From contig NZ_JADDXU010000016.1 in the NCBI RefSeq assembly GCF_015163075.1, positions 62,001-126,000 of the forward strand: 64,000 bases of DNA, written 5' to 3'. The stretch is from Streptomyces justiciae (GTDB lineage Bacteria; Actinomycetota; Actinomycetes; Streptomycetales; Streptomycetaceae). Numbering within the stretch: the first letter of the stretch is position 1; each line of letters opens with the position of its first letter. The position numbers and the translations under genes are program-made. This document shows positions 23,058 to 32,149 of this stretch, piece by piece. A model generated the notes under the pieces. It saw only the letters and a program-made list of their open reading frames with translations. It did no database searches and was not told where the DNA came from.

Positions 23058-23912
23058 TTACGGCAACTGCGCCGCCCGCGCCTCGCGGCGGTTGTCGCGG
23101 AAGTTGTTCACCCGGCGGGCCGTGGCGAACAGCGGGATGACCGCGCCGGTGACCAGCTGGAGCGCGCAGCCCGTCTGGAGGAGGAGCTGACCGCTCGGGG
23201 CGTCGAAGGCCCAGGCGGCCAGGAGGCCCATGGACACGACGATCCAGGTCAGCATCGCCACGGCGAGGCGACCCCGCGGCTTCGGGTACTCGACCCGGCT
23301 CACCATCAGCCAGGCGGTGCCGAGGATCGCCAGCAGCGTCGCCACGAAGGGCAGCTCCAGCAGGACGATCGAGACGACCGTCAGGGCTCCGAACGGCGAG
23401 GGCATGCCCTGGAACATGCCGTTCGGGACGGTCACGCAGGAGAATCTGGCCAGCCGCAGCACCACGGCCAAGAGCACCACGATTGCCCCGACCGCCGCCA
23501 CCCGCTGATGCGCGTCGTCCGCGACCATGCCGTAGACGAGGACGAAGTACGCCGGAGCCAGACCGAAGCTGATCAGGTCCGAGAGGTTGTCCAGCTCGGC
23601 GCCCATGGGGGAGGAGCGCAGCTTTCGCGCCACCAGGCCGTCGAACAGGTCGAAGACCGCCGCGCACAGCATCAGGATGACCGCCGTGGCCGCGCTGTGG
23701 CGGGTCATCCCGGTCGCCGGGCTGCCGGTGAGGTCCGGGATCAGGATGCCGGTGGTGGTGAAGTACACCGCCATGAACCCGCACGTGGCATTGCCGAGGG
23801 TGAGGGTGTCCGCTATTGAGAGGCGGAGAGAAAGAGGCATCTCCTCCTCGTCGTCCACCTCGTCGGCCTCGGGCACCCAGCCCGCCTGTGTCTCAGGATC
23901 AATCACGGTCAA
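23058..23912 (-). CDS. pssA: CDP-diacylglycerol-serine O-phosphatidyltransferase
   Basis: 284 residues with a hydrophilic acidic N-terminus and about eight membrane spans. The CDP-alcohol phosphatidyltransferase motif D91-G-x2-A-R ... G104-x3-D108-x3-D112 is intact. It joins CDP-diacylglycerol and serine to make phosphatidylserine, which the upstream decarboxylase turns into phosphatidylethanolamine. The start is unclear: TTG 23912 or GTG 23906; both lie inside the psd 3' end, so translation is coupled. Confidence 0.92.
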   Translation of the reverse strand: MTVIDPETQAGWVPEADEVDDEEEMPLSLRLSIADTLTLGNATCGFMAVYFTTTGILIPDLTGSPATGMTRHSAATAVILMLCAAVFDLFDGLVARKLRSSPMGAELDNLSDLISFGLAPAYFVLVYGMVADDAHQRVAAVGAIVVLLAVVLRLARFSCVTVPNGMFQGMPSPFGALTVVSIVLLELPFVATLLAILGTAWLMVSRVEYPKPRGRLAVAMLTWIVVSMGLLAAWAFDAPSGQLLLQTGCALQLVTGAVIPLFATARRVNNFRDNRREARAAQLP

Positions 23913-24555
23913 TGCGAGTCACCCCAGCCACGGTCTTCTGACCGACCTCGACCGCGACATCCACGCCCTCGGGCAGGTAGATGTCGACGCGCGAACCGAA
24001 GCGGATCAGACCGATGCGGTCACCCTGCTCGACCTTCGTGCCCTGCGGGATGTAGGGGACGATGCGTCGGGCCACCGCGCCGGCGATCTGGATCATCTCG
24101 ATGTCACCGAGTTCGGTGTCGAAATGCCAGACTACGCGCTCGTTGTTCTCGCTCTCCTTGTTGAACGCCGGGACGAACCCACCGGGGATGTGCTCGACCG
24201 ACGTCACCGTGCCGGAGAGGGGCGCGCGGTTGACGTGGACGTTGAGCGGGCTCATGAAGATCGCGACGCGGGTGCGGCCGTCCTTCCACGGCATGATGCT
24301 CTGCACCACACCGTCGGCGGGCGAGATGACCCGGCCCGTGGCGATCTCGCGCTCGGGGTCGCGGAAGAACCACAGCATGCCCGCCGCGAGCGCGGTGGCG
24401 GGCACGGCGACGGCCTTGGCGGCGCCGGACTTGCGCGCGCGCACCAGGCTGAGGGCTGCGGTGGCGACGGTCGGGAGAAGCCACGGCGATGCTCCGCGTG
24501 CGAGGCGTACGCCGGCGAGGCTGTCGCGAGGTGCAGAGGTTTGGCTGTGGGGCAT
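23899..24555 (-). CDS. psd: Phosphatidylserine decarboxylase (short form)
   Basis: 218 residues, the short form found in actinobacteria. Self-cleavage would occur at G187-S188 in RFGSRVD, creating the pyruvoyl group that decarboxylates phosphatidylserine. Other family stretches: WFFRDPERE, SPADGVV, FMSPLNVHVNRAP. Two N-terminal hydrophobic segments anchor it. ATG 24555 fits the family start; the open frame extends further upstream without similarity. First gene of the psd-pssA pair for phosphatidylethanolamine synthesis. Confidence 0.94.
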   Translation of the reverse strand: MPHSQTSAPRDSLAGVRLARGASPWLLPTVATAALSLVRARKSGAAKAVAVPATALAAGMLWFFRDPEREIATGRVISPADGVVQSIMPWKDGRTRVAIFMSPLNVHVNRAPLSGTVTSVEHIPGGFVPAFNKESENNERVVWHFDTELGDIEMIQIAGAVARRIVPYIPQGTKVEQGDRIGLIRFGSRVDIYLPEGVDVAVEVGQKTVAGVTRIDRD

Positions 24556-24678
24556 GGATGACCTTCGTAGCGGATGATGCCGCGCTGTGACGGGGGACGG
24601 CGGCTTTCCGGGGATCGTACCGGTCGGTGACCACAACTGGGCAAGCCAGGAAGCCGAGTCGGCGGCCGAAGAGTGTTG

Positions 24679-24715
24679 ACGGGGTGTGATCTTCTTCTCC
24701 AAGAAAACACCCCGT
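24679..24715 (-). terminator. Terminator of the ethylmalonyl-CoA pathway operon
   Basis: ACGGGGTGT (24679-24687) pairs with ACACCCCGT (24707-24715); an inner TTCTT/AAGAA stem extends it. It sits 11 bases after the stop of the acyl-CoA dehydrogenase gene on the minus strand and before the psd start. Confidence 0.65.
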
Positions 24716-24725
24716 ATCCGGACAT

Positions 24726-25931
24726 CTAGCCCTGGAATCGATACTCTTCGAGCAGCCTGCGACCGATGATCATTTTCTGGATCTCGGCGGTACCTTCACC
24801 GATGAGCAGCATCGGTGCCTCTCGGTAGAGGCGCTCGATCTCGTACTCCTTGGAGAAGCCGTAGCCGCCGTGGATTCGGAAGGCGTCTTCCACGACCTCC
24901 TTGCAGTACTCGGAGGCGAGGTACTTCGCCATCCCAGCCTCAAGGTCGTTTCGCTCCCCGGAGTCCTTTTTGCGTGCCGCGTTGACCATCATCGCATGCG
25001 CGGCCTCGACCTTGGTAGCCATCTCGGCCAGCTTGAACTGGATCGCCTGGTGCTGGGCGATCGCCTTGCCGAAAGTGTGACGCTGCTGGGCGTACTGGAC
25101 ACCGAGTTCGAAAGCACGTTGAGCGACGCCACAGCCACGCGCCGCGACATTGACACGGCCGACCTCGACCCCGTCCATCATTTGGTAAAAACCTCGGCCG
25201 GTGACGCCACCGAGCACGCGATCGGCCGGAATTCGCAGGCCGTCCATGATCAGTTCGGTGGTGTCGACGCCCTTGTAGCCCATCTTGTCGATCTTCCCGG
25301 GGATGGTGAGGCCGGGGCGGACCTCTCCGAAGCCGGGCTCCTTCTCGACGAGGAAGGTCGTCATCGACTTGTGGGGCGCGGTGCCCTCGGGGTGTCCTTC
25401 ATCACTTCGGACGAGAACGGCGACCAGACTTGACGTTCCACCGTTCGTCAGCCACATCTTCTGGCCGTTGAGGACGTACTCGTCGCCGTCCTTGACCGCC
25501 TTGGACGTGATGGCCGACACATCGGAACCCAGGCCCGGCTCCGACATCGAGAACGCGCCACGGATGTCGCCGGCCGCCATGCGCGGCAGGAAGTGGTCCT
25601 TCTGCTCCTGCGTGCCGTGCTGCTTGAGCATGTAGGCCACGATGAAGTGGGTGTTGATGATGCCGGACACCGACATCCAGCCGCGGGCGATCTCCTCGAC
25701 GCACAGCGCGTACGTCAGGAGCGACTCGCCCAGACCGCCGTACTCCTCCGGGATCATCAGGCCGAACAGGCCCAACTCCTTGAGCCCGTCGACGATCGCT
25801 TGCGGGTACTCGTCGCGGTGCTCCAGCTCGGTCGCGACCGGGATGATCTCCTTGTCCACGAAGTCGCGGACGGTGGAGAGGATTTCCTGCTGGACGTCGG
25901 TCAGACCGGCGGTCTGGGCGAGGCGTGCCAT
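24726..25931 (-). CDS. Acyl-CoA dehydrogenase, probably methylsuccinyl-CoA dehydrogenase
   Basis: 401 residues, full-length acyl-CoA dehydrogenase: FAD-binding FSMSEPGLGSDVS and WLTNGG, catalytic Glu in IGEGTAEIQ, C-terminal FRIHGGYGFSKE. In the ethylmalonyl-CoA pathway this flavoenzyme oxidises (2S)-methylsuccinyl-CoA to mesaconyl-CoA; that assignment comes from its place directly behind ccr, the mutase, the lyase and the MaoC hydratase. ATG 25931 has AGGAGGG upstream inside the end of the preceding gene. A second initiator further upstream is in frame but outside the family fold. Last gene of the operon. Confidence 0.88.
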   Translation of the reverse strand: MARLAQTAGLTDVQQEILSTVRDFVDKEIIPVATELEHRDEYPQAIVDGLKELGLFGLMIPEEYGGLGESLLTYALCVEEIARGWMSVSGIINTHFIVAYMLKQHGTQEQKDHFLPRMAAGDIRGAFSMSEPGLGSDVSAITSKAVKDGDEYVLNGQKMWLTNGGTSSLVAVLVRSDEGHPEGTAPHKSMTTFLVEKEPGFGEVRPGLTIPGKIDKMGYKGVDTTELIMDGLRIPADRVLGGVTGRGFYQMMDGVEVGRVNVAARGCGVAQRAFELGVQYAQQRHTFGKAIAQHQAIQFKLAEMATKVEAAHAMMVNAARKKDSGERNDLEAGMAKYLASEYCKEVVEDAFRIHGGYGFSKEYEIERLYREAPMLLIGEGTAEIQKMIIGRRLLEEYRFQG

Positions 25932-25936
25932 GGGGC

Positions 25937-26443
25937 TCAGCCCTCCTGAAGTTCCGGGCGGCCGGGCTGTTCGCCGCCGCGCTCCTTGATGTAGGTCTCG
26001 GTGGGCACCATGACCTTGCGGCGGAACACGCAGACCAGCGTGCCGTCCTGCTTGTAGCCCTTGGTCTCGACGTAGACGATCCCGCGGTCGTTCTTCGACT
26101 TCGACGGCCATTTGTCGAGCACGGTCGTCTGGCCGTAGATCGTGTCGCCGTGGAAGGTCGGCGCCACGTGCTTCAGCGACTCGATCTCCAGGTTGGCGAT
26201 CGCCTTGCCGGAGATGTCCGGGACGGACATGCCGAGCAGCAGCGAGTAGATGTAGTTCCCGACGACGACGTTCTTGCCGAAGTCCGTCGTCTTCTCCGCA
26301 TAGTTGGTGTCCATGTGGAGCGGGTGGTGGTTCATGGTGAGGAGACAGAACAGGTGGTCGTCGTACTCCGTGACCGTCTTCCCCGGCCAGTGCTTGTACG
26401 TCGCCCCGACCTCGAACTCCTCGTAGGTGCGCCCGAACTGCAT
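25937..26443 (-). CDS. MaoC-family hydratase, probably mesaconyl-CoA hydratase
   Basis: 168 residues, single hot-dog fold. The hydratase motif usually written D-x-N-P-x-H reads N38-H-H-P-L-H43 here, so Asp is replaced by Asn while the last His is kept. In the ethylmalonyl-CoA pathway a MaoC protein adds water to mesaconyl-CoA to give beta-methylmalyl-CoA, the substrate of the lyase encoded just upstream. Gaps to both neighbours are only 4-5 bases. Confidence 0.85.
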   Translation of the reverse strand: MQFGRTYEEFEVGATYKHWPGKTVTEYDDHLFCLLTMNHHPLHMDTNYAEKTTDFGKNVVVGNYIYSLLLGMSVPDISGKAIANLEIESLKHVAPTFHGDTIYGQTTVLDKWPSKSKNDRGIVYVETKGYKQDGTLVCVFRRKVMVPTETYIKERGGEQPGRPELQEG

Positions 26444-26447
26444 GGCC

Positions 26448-27407
26448 TTACGCCTCCGGAATCTCGAACTTGCTGGTGCGCTGCATGCCGGCGGCCCGGC
26501 CCTTGCCGGAGATGACGAGCGCCATCTTGCGGCTGGCCTCGTCGATCATCTCGTCGCCGAGCATCGCGGAGCCCTTCTTGCCGCCCGCCTCGGACGTGTA
26601 GTAGTCGTACGCGTCCAGGATCAGCTCGGCGTGGTCGTAGTCCTCCTGGGAGGGCGAGAAGATCTCGTTGGACGCCTCGACCTGGCCCGGGTGCAGCACC
26701 CACTTGCCGTCGAAACCGAGGGCCGCGGCGCGCTGGGCGACCTCGCGGTAGCCGTCGATGTTGCGGATCTGGAGGTAGGGGCCGTCGATCGCCTGGAGGT
26801 TGTTGGCGCGGGCGGCCATCAGGATCTTCATCAGGATGTAGTGGTAGGCGTCCGCCGGGTAGCCGGGCGGCTGCTCGCCCACGACCAGCGACTTCATGTT
26901 GATCGACGCCATGAAGTCGGCCGGGCCGAAGATGATCGTCTCGACGCGCTGGGACGCCGTCGCGATCTCGTTGACGTTGTTCAGACCCTGCGCGTTCTCG
27001 ATCTGTGCCTCGATGCCGATCTTGCCGACCTCGAAGCCCATGGTCTTCTCGATTTGGGTCAGCAGGAGGTCCAGGGCGACGATCTGCTCGGCCGTCTGCA
27101 CCTTCGGCAGCATGATGCAGTCGAGGTTCTGCCCGGCGCCCTCGACGACGGTCACGACGTCGCGGTACGTCCACTCGGTCGTCCAGTCGTTGACGCGGAC
27201 CACGCGCGTCTTGCCGGTCCAGTCGCCCTCGTTGAGGAACTTGACGATCGTGTGCCGCGCCTCGGGCTTGGCGAGCGGGGCGCACGCGTCCTCCAGGTCC
27301 AGGAAGACCTGGTCCGCCGGGAGGCCCTGCGCCTTCTCCAGGAAGCGGGGGTTGCTTCCCGGCACCGCGAGACACGAGCGGCGGGGACGCAGACGGTTGA
27401 CGGTCAT
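26448..27407 (-). CDS. HpcH/HpaI-type lyase, probably malyl-CoA/beta-methylmalyl-CoA lyase
   Basis: 319 residues of the citrate-lyase beta/HpcH family. RRSCLAVPGSNPRFLEKA at the N-terminus and VFLDLEDACAP, with IEAQIENAQGL for metal and substrate binding, are typical of CitE/Mcl proteins. It would split beta-methylmalyl-CoA into glyoxylate and propionyl-CoA. The start overlaps the stop of the mutase gene by 4 nt. Confidence 0.9.
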   Translation of the reverse strand: MTVNRLRPRRSCLAVPGSNPRFLEKAQGLPADQVFLDLEDACAPLAKPEARHTIVKFLNEGDWTGKTRVVRVNDWTTEWTYRDVVTVVEGAGQNLDCIMLPKVQTAEQIVALDLLLTQIEKTMGFEVGKIGIEAQIENAQGLNNVNEIATASQRVETIIFGPADFMASINMKSLVVGEQPPGYPADAYHYILMKILMAARANNLQAIDGPYLQIRNIDGYREVAQRAAALGFDGKWVLHPGQVEASNEIFSPSQEDYDHAELILDAYDYYTSEAGGKKGSAMLGDEMIDEASRKMALVISGKGRAAGMQRTSKFEIPEA

Positions 27408-29452
27408 GCGGGGACCTCCAGGGGGTCGAGCTTGTTCGCTTTCCGGATCTCGTCGACGATGCGGCCGATGATTCCGGTGATGTCGAAGTCCTTCGGGGTG
27501 AAGACGGCGGCCACTCCGGCGGCCCTGAGCTGCTCGGCATCGCCATTCGGGATGATGCCACCGGCGATCACCGGGATATCTGTGGCACCGGCCACATGGA
27601 GCCGCTCCAGCACGTCCGGCACCAGCTGGGCGTGCGAGCCGGACAGGATGGACAGGCCGACCGCGTGCACGTCCTCGGCGAGGGCCGCGTCCACGATCTG
27701 CTCCGGGGTGAGCCGGATGCCCTGGTAGACCACCTCGAACCCGGCGTCACGGGCCCGCACGGCGATCTGCTCGGCCCCGTTGGAGTGCCCGTCCAGGCCC
27801 GGCTTGCCGACCAGGAACCGCAGCTTGCCGACGCCGAGGTCCTTGGCCGTCAGGTCGACCCGGCGGCGGACGTCCGCCATGGGCGAGCCCTCCTCGGCGG
27901 GGACGGCCACCGGCGCGGAGGACACGCCCGTCGGGGCGCGGAACTCGCCGAACACCTCGCGCAGCGCCCCGGCCCACTCGCCGGTCGTGACCCCGGCGCG
28001 GGCGCACTCCAGGGTGGCCTCCATGAGGTTGCCGGTGCCCTTCGCGGCCTCCTTCAGCCTCTCCAGCGCCTTGCAGGGGCGCGGGTGGTTGAAGGGCGGC
28101 TGGTAGCGGGTGTCGCGCCAGTGCTGGAGGCCGGCGATGACGCGGGCCTCGACCGCCGGGTCGACCGTCTGGATCGCGGTGTCCAGGTCGGCCGTCAGCG
28201 GGTTGGGCTCGGTCGTCTCGAAGATGTTGACGCCGATGATCTTCTCCTGGCCGGACTCGATCCGGGCCCGGCGCTCGGCGTGCGAGGAGACGAGCTGCGA
28301 CTTGAGGTAGCCGGACTCGACGGCGGCCATCGCGCCGCCCATCTCCTGGATGCGCTCGATCTCGGCGAGGGACTCCTCGACGAGCTTGCTCACCTTCGCC
28401 TCGATGACGTGCGAGCCCTCGAAGATGTCCTCGTACTCCAGCAGGTCGCTCTCGTGCGCCAGCACCTGCTGGATGCGCAGCGACCACTGCTGGTCCCAGG
28501 GCCGGGGGAGGCCCAGGGCCTCGTTCCAGGCGGGGAGTTGGACGGCACGCGCGCGTGCGTCCTTGGAGAGGGTGACGGCCAGCATCTCCAGGACGATCCG
28601 CTGGACGTTGTTCTCCGGCTGCGCCTCGGTCAGACCGAGGGAGTTGACCTGGACGCCGTACCGGAAGCGGCGCTGCTTGGGGTTCTCGATGCCGTACCGC
28701 TCCAGCGTGATCTTGTCCCAGATCCGCCCGAACGCCCGCATCTTGCACATCTCCTCGATGAAGCGGACGCCCGCGTTCACGAAGAAGGAGATCCGGGCGA
28801 CGACGTCACCGAACTTCTCGGCCGGCACCTGACCGGAGTCGCGGACGGCGTCCAGGACCGCGATCGCCGTCGACATCGCGTACGCGATCTCCTGGACCGG
28901 TGTGGCCCCGGCCTCCTGCAGGTGGTAGCTGCAGATGTTGATCGGGTTCCACTTCGGGATGTGGGAGACCGTGTACGCGATCATGTCGGTCGTCAGCCGG
29001 AGCGACGGTCCCGGCGGGAAGACGTGCGTCCCCCGGGACAGGTACTCCTTGACGATGTCGTTCTGGGTCGTGCCCTGGAGCTTGGTGATGTCGGCGCCCT
29101 GCTCCTCGGCGACGACCTGGTAGAGCGCCAGCAGCCACATGGCGGTGGCGTTGATCGTCATCGAGGTGTTCATCTGCTCCAGGGGGATGTCCTGGAACAG
29201 TCGGCGCATGTCACCGAGGTGCGCGATCGGCACACCGACCCGGCCGACCTCGCCGCGGGCGAGGATGTGGTCGGAGTCGTAGCCGGTCTGCGTCGGAAGG
29301 TCGAACGCGACCGACAGGCCGGTCTGCCCCTTGGCGAGATTGCGCCGGTACAGCTCGTTGGACGCCTCGGCCGTGGAGTGGCCGGCGTACGTGCGCATGA
29401 GCCACGGCCGGTCCTTCTCCCGCGTGCCTTCGGCGGGCTGACGCTCAGTCAT
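27404..29452 (-). CDS. ecm: B12-dependent ethylmalonyl-CoA mutase (MeaA type)
   Basis: 682 residues, single chain with the methylmalonyl-CoA mutase barrel at the N-terminus and a B12-binding domain at the C-terminus: KPGLDGHSNGAEQI supplies the D-x-H-x-x-G cobalt ligand His, followed by SILSGSH and VIAGGIIP. MeaA-type mutases of this size convert ethylmalonyl-CoA to methylsuccinyl-CoA; methylmalonyl-CoA mutases are two-subunit or longer. Position between ccr and the lyase fits. The gene follows ccr by 17 bases and overlaps the lyase gene by 4. Confidence 0.92.
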   Translation of the reverse strand: MTERQPAEGTREKDRPWLMRTYAGHSTAEASNELYRRNLAKGQTGLSVAFDLPTQTGYDSDHILARGEVGRVGVPIAHLGDMRRLFQDIPLEQMNTSMTINATAMWLLALYQVVAEEQGADITKLQGTTQNDIVKEYLSRGTHVFPPGPSLRLTTDMIAYTVSHIPKWNPINICSYHLQEAGATPVQEIAYAMSTAIAVLDAVRDSGQVPAEKFGDVVARISFFVNAGVRFIEEMCKMRAFGRIWDKITLERYGIENPKQRRFRYGVQVNSLGLTEAQPENNVQRIVLEMLAVTLSKDARARAVQLPAWNEALGLPRPWDQQWSLRIQQVLAHESDLLEYEDIFEGSHVIEAKVSKLVEESLAEIERIQEMGGAMAAVESGYLKSQLVSSHAERRARIESGQEKIIGVNIFETTEPNPLTADLDTAIQTVDPAVEARVIAGLQHWRDTRYQPPFNHPRPCKALERLKEAAKGTGNLMEATLECARAGVTTGEWAGALREVFGEFRAPTGVSSAPVAVPAEEGSPMADVRRRVDLTAKDLGVGKLRFLVGKPGLDGHSNGAEQIAVRARDAGFEVVYQGIRLTPEQIVDAALAEDVHAVGLSILSGSHAQLVPDVLERLHVAGATDIPVIAGGIIPNGDAEQLRAAGVAAVFTPKDFDITGIIGRIVDEIRKANKLDPLEVPA

Positions 29453-29469
29453 CTATGACCCCGGGTGTC

Positions 29470-30813
29470 TCAGATGTTGCGGAAGCGGTTGATGGCGTCG
29501 ATGTGCTTGGCGCGCATCTCCTCGTCGCGCACGCCCAGGCCCTCCTCGGGGGCCAGGCAGAGCACGCCGACCTTGCCCTGGTGGAGGTTGCGGTGCACGT
29601 CGTAGGCGGCCTGGCCGGTCTCCTCCAGGGAGTAGACCTTCGACAGCGTCGGGTGGATCTTGCCCTTCGCGACCAGCCGGTTGGCCTCCCAGGCCTCGCG
29701 GTAGTTGGCGAAGTGCGAGCCGATGATCTTCTTCAGCGACATCCACAGGTAGCGGTTGTCGTACTCGTGGTTGTACCCGGAGGTCGAGGCGCAGGTGACG
29801 ATCGTGCCGCCCTTGCGGGTGACGTACACGGAGGCGCCGAAGGTCTCGCGGCCCGGGTGCTCGAAGACGATGTCGACGTCCTCGCCGCCGGTGAGCTCAC
29901 GGATGCGCTTGCCGAACCGCTTCCACTCGCGCGGGTCCTGCTCCTGCTCGTTCTTCCAGAACCTGTAGCCCTCGGCGTTGCGGTCGATGATCGCCTCGGC
30001 GCCCATCGCGCGGCAGATGTCCGCCTTCTGGTCGCTGGAGACGACACAGATCGGGTTGGCGCCACCGGCCAGCGCGAACTGCGTGGCGTACGAGCCGAGT
30101 CCGCCGCTCGCGCCCCAGATCAGGACGTTGTCGCCTTGCTTCATACCGGCGCCGTTGCGGGAGACCAGCTGGCGGTACGCGGTGGAGTTCACGAGCCCCG
30201 GAGCGGCGGCCTCCTCCCAGCTGAGGTGGTCCGGCTTGGGCATCAGCTGGTTGGACTTCACGAGCGCGATCTCGGCGAGCCCGCCGAAGTTGGTCTCGAA
30301 GCCCCAGATCCGCTGCTCGGGGTCGAGCATCGTGTCGTTGTGGCCGTCGGACGACTCCAGCTCGACGGACAGACAGTGCGCGACGACCTCGTCACCGGGC
30401 TTCCAGGCGTTGACGCCGGGGCCGGTGCGCAGGACGACGCCCGCGAGGTCGGAGCCGATGATGTGGTACGGCAGGTCGTGGCGCTTGGTGAGCTCGCTGA
30501 GGCGGCCGTAGCGCTCGAGGAAGCCGAAGGTGGACAGCGGCTCGAAGATCGAGGTCCACACCGAGTTGTAGTTGACACTCGATGCCATGACGGCGACCAG
30601 CGCCTCGCCGGGGCCGAGCTCCGGCAGGGCCACCTCGTCGAGGTGGAGCGACTTGCGCGGGTCCTTGTCCCGGGTCTCCAGACCCGCGAACATCTCCGTC
30701 TCGTCCTTGTGCACGGTGATCGCGCGGTACGACTCTGGGAGCGGCAGGGCGGCGAAGTCGGCCGGCGTCGAGTCCGGCGACTGGATCGCGTCCAGGATGT
30801 CCTTGGTGGTCAC
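29470..30813 (-). CDS. ccr: Crotonyl-CoA carboxylase/reductase
   Basis: 447 residues, the usual length. A medium-chain dehydrogenase fold with NADPH-binding IWGASGGLGSYA. Residues N83, F172, E173 and H367 align, with a constant offset of two, to N81, F170, E171 and H365 reported as the CO2-binding set in Kitasatospora Ccr (recalled, not checked). It reduces and carboxylates crotonyl-CoA to ethylmalonyl-CoA, the committed step of the pathway and a source of polyketide extender units. GTG 30813 has GGAGG seven bases upstream. First gene of a five-gene operon ending at 24726. Confidence 0.95.
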   Translation of the reverse strand: MTTKDILDAIQSPDSTPADFAALPLPESYRAITVHKDETEMFAGLETRDKDPRKSLHLDEVALPELGPGEALVAVMASSVNYNSVWTSIFEPLSTFGFLERYGRLSELTKRHDLPYHIIGSDLAGVVLRTGPGVNAWKPGDEVVAHCLSVELESSDGHNDTMLDPEQRIWGFETNFGGLAEIALVKSNQLMPKPDHLSWEEAAAPGLVNSTAYRQLVSRNGAGMKQGDNVLIWGASGGLGSYATQFALAGGANPICVVSSDQKADICRAMGAEAIIDRNAEGYRFWKNEQEQDPREWKRFGKRIRELTGGEDVDIVFEHPGRETFGASVYVTRKGGTIVTCASTSGYNHEYDNRYLWMSLKKIIGSHFANYREAWEANRLVAKGKIHPTLSKVYSLEETGQAAYDVHRNLHQGKVGVLCLAPEEGLGVRDEEMRAKHIDAINRFRNI

Positions 30814-31024
30814 GGTATTGCCTCCGGCGATACGCGTCCTGAGGGAGGGACGCTGAGGGTTACGTCGGTGCCGTCGGTTCGGCGGTCTTGGTGTGCGGCA
30901 GCGCTTTGTGGCGCGGGAGGTTGCCTGTGACGCAGGCGTCCGGGCGGGGCAAGTCGATGACTTGTTGGGACAGCCGACGTACGCATGGTCTCTGCACGCC
31001 GGCCGCCCGGACTCCTTCAACGTA

Positions 31025-31062
31025 TGACACCGCGTGTCACCTGGCAAGGCACTGAGTGCCAG
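31025..31062. promoter_or_regulatory. Palindromes upstream of ccr, candidate operator
   Basis: The 390-bp gap 30814-31203 holds no gene. TGACAC-CGC-GTGTCA (31025-31039) is a perfect 6-3-6 palindrome. Next to it GGCACT-G-AGTGCC (31048-31060) is perfect too, nested within CTGGCA/TGCCAG arms (31041-31062). They lie 212-250 bp before the ccr start; a long leader or a distant operator is implied. The TetR gene next door is the obvious candidate binder. Confidence 0.45.
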
Positions 31063-31158
31063 CAACTGCTCTCAGGTGAAATCTTTACGTAACAAATGAG
31101 CGATGATCGATCGAATACGGCTTGAAATCCGCTCGAAAAGGGGCTCTGACATGCCAAA

Positions 31159-31182
31159 ACGGCCACCCCGAAGGGTGGCCGT
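31159..31182 (-). terminator. Terminator of the TetR gene
   Basis: ACGGCCACCC (31159-31168) pairs with GGGTGGCCGT (31173-31182) around CGAA. On the minus strand, the direction of the TetR gene ending at 31204, the stem is followed by TTTT, a classic intrinsic terminator. Confidence 0.85.
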
Positions 31183-31203
31183 CATCACAGCGCGGGAAGG
31201 GGC

Positions 31204-32013
31204 TCAGCGGTCCTTGAGGGCCTCTTCGATGGTCCGCATCACCTGGTCCAGCGGGGCGTCGGTGCGGGCGACCGTCACCAGGACCTCGCCGTGCGTGGAG
31301 ACCGTCGCGGCGGACGGCTGCGGGGTGGCGGTGCGGCCGGCCCCGATGCCGGTCCCGAACGTCTTCCGTACGATCGCGAAGGCGTGGTCCAGCTGCGCCT
31401 CCACGTCGCCCTGGCCGCCGGCCCGGAGCCAGCGCCGCAGCACATGGTTGTGGGCGGTGACCACGGCGGACGCGGCGACCTCGGCGAGCAGCGGGTCGTC
31501 GTTGGCGTCGTCGTCGTGCGCGTGCTCGTCGAAGTGGCCGAGCAGATAGCGGGTGAACAGGCGCTCGTAGCGGGCCACCGACGCGATCTCCGCCTCGCGC
31601 AGGGTGGGCACCTCGCGCGTGAGCTTGTAGCGGGCGACCGAGATCTCCGGCCGGGCCGCGTACATCCGCATGACTTCCTTGATGCCGTTGCACACCGTGT
31701 CGAGCGGATGCTCGTGCGGGGGAGCCGCGTTGAGCACGGCCTCGGCACGGATCAGGGTGTCGTCGTGATCGGGGAAGATCGCCTCTTCCTTGGAGCGGAA
31801 GTGGCGGAAGAACGTACGGCGCGCGACTCCGGCCGCGGCCGCGATCTCGTCGACGGTGGTCGCCTCGTACCCCTTGGTCGAGAACAGCTCCATCGCCGCG
31901 GCCGCCAGTTCTCGGCGCATCTTGAGCCGCTGGGCGGCCGCGCGACTGCCTGCGGCACTCTCCGGCGCGTCGGGCGTAGCTGGTGTACGTGAGGACTTGG
32001 CGGGCTGGGACAT
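31204..32013 (-). CDS. TetR-family regulator in the ethylmalonyl-CoA region
   Basis: 269 residues from ATG 32013 (ATG 32031 is also in frame). An N-terminal TetR HTH spans about 40-85 (ATTVDEIAAAAGVARRTFFRHF). The ligand domain is longer than average, with a His/Asp-rich stretch (DEHAHDDDANDD). It lies between the ccr operon and the hydroxybutyryl-CoA dehydrogenase gene and has its own terminator, so it is probably a local regulator that senses an acyl-CoA or related ligand. That is inference. Confidence 0.88.
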   Translation of the reverse strand: MSQPAKSSRTPATPDAPESAAGSRAAAQRLKMRRELAAAAMELFSTKGYEATTVDEIAAAAGVARRTFFRHFRSKEEAIFPDHDDTLIRAEAVLNAAPPHEHPLDTVCNGIKEVMRMYAARPEISVARYKLTREVPTLREAEIASVARYERLFTRYLLGHFDEHAHDDDANDDPLLAEVAASAVVTAHNHVLRRWLRAGGQGDVEAQLDHAFAIVRKTFGTGIGAGRTATPQPSAATVSTHGEVLVTVARTDAPLDQVMRTIEEALKDR

Positions 32014-32062
32014 GACCCGAACGTACTGCATGTGCGCAGGTTGGCGCTCATGTCCCGGGGAG

Positions 32063-32085
32063 CCCCCGCCCGCCGCGGGCGGGGG
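32063..32085 (-). terminator. GC-rich hairpin after the hydroxybutyryl-CoA dehydrogenase gene
   Basis: CCCCCGCCCG (32063-32072) pairs with CGGGCGGGGG (32076-32085) around CCG. It lies 64 bases after the stop at 32150 and before the TetR start, so the two genes are probably separate transcripts. No T-run. Confidence 0.5.
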
Positions 32086-32149
32086 GTTTCCGTGGGGGTC
32101 GAGCAGCCCGCCCCAGTCCTCGTTCGCTCTGAACCAGTCGCCGGACGAC

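Noticed and set aside
27404..29452. Methylmalonyl-CoA mutase large subunit
   Set aside because: A single-chain protein of 682 residues with its own B12 domain beside ccr and a malyl-CoA lyase fits the MeaA ethylmalonyl-CoA mutase better.
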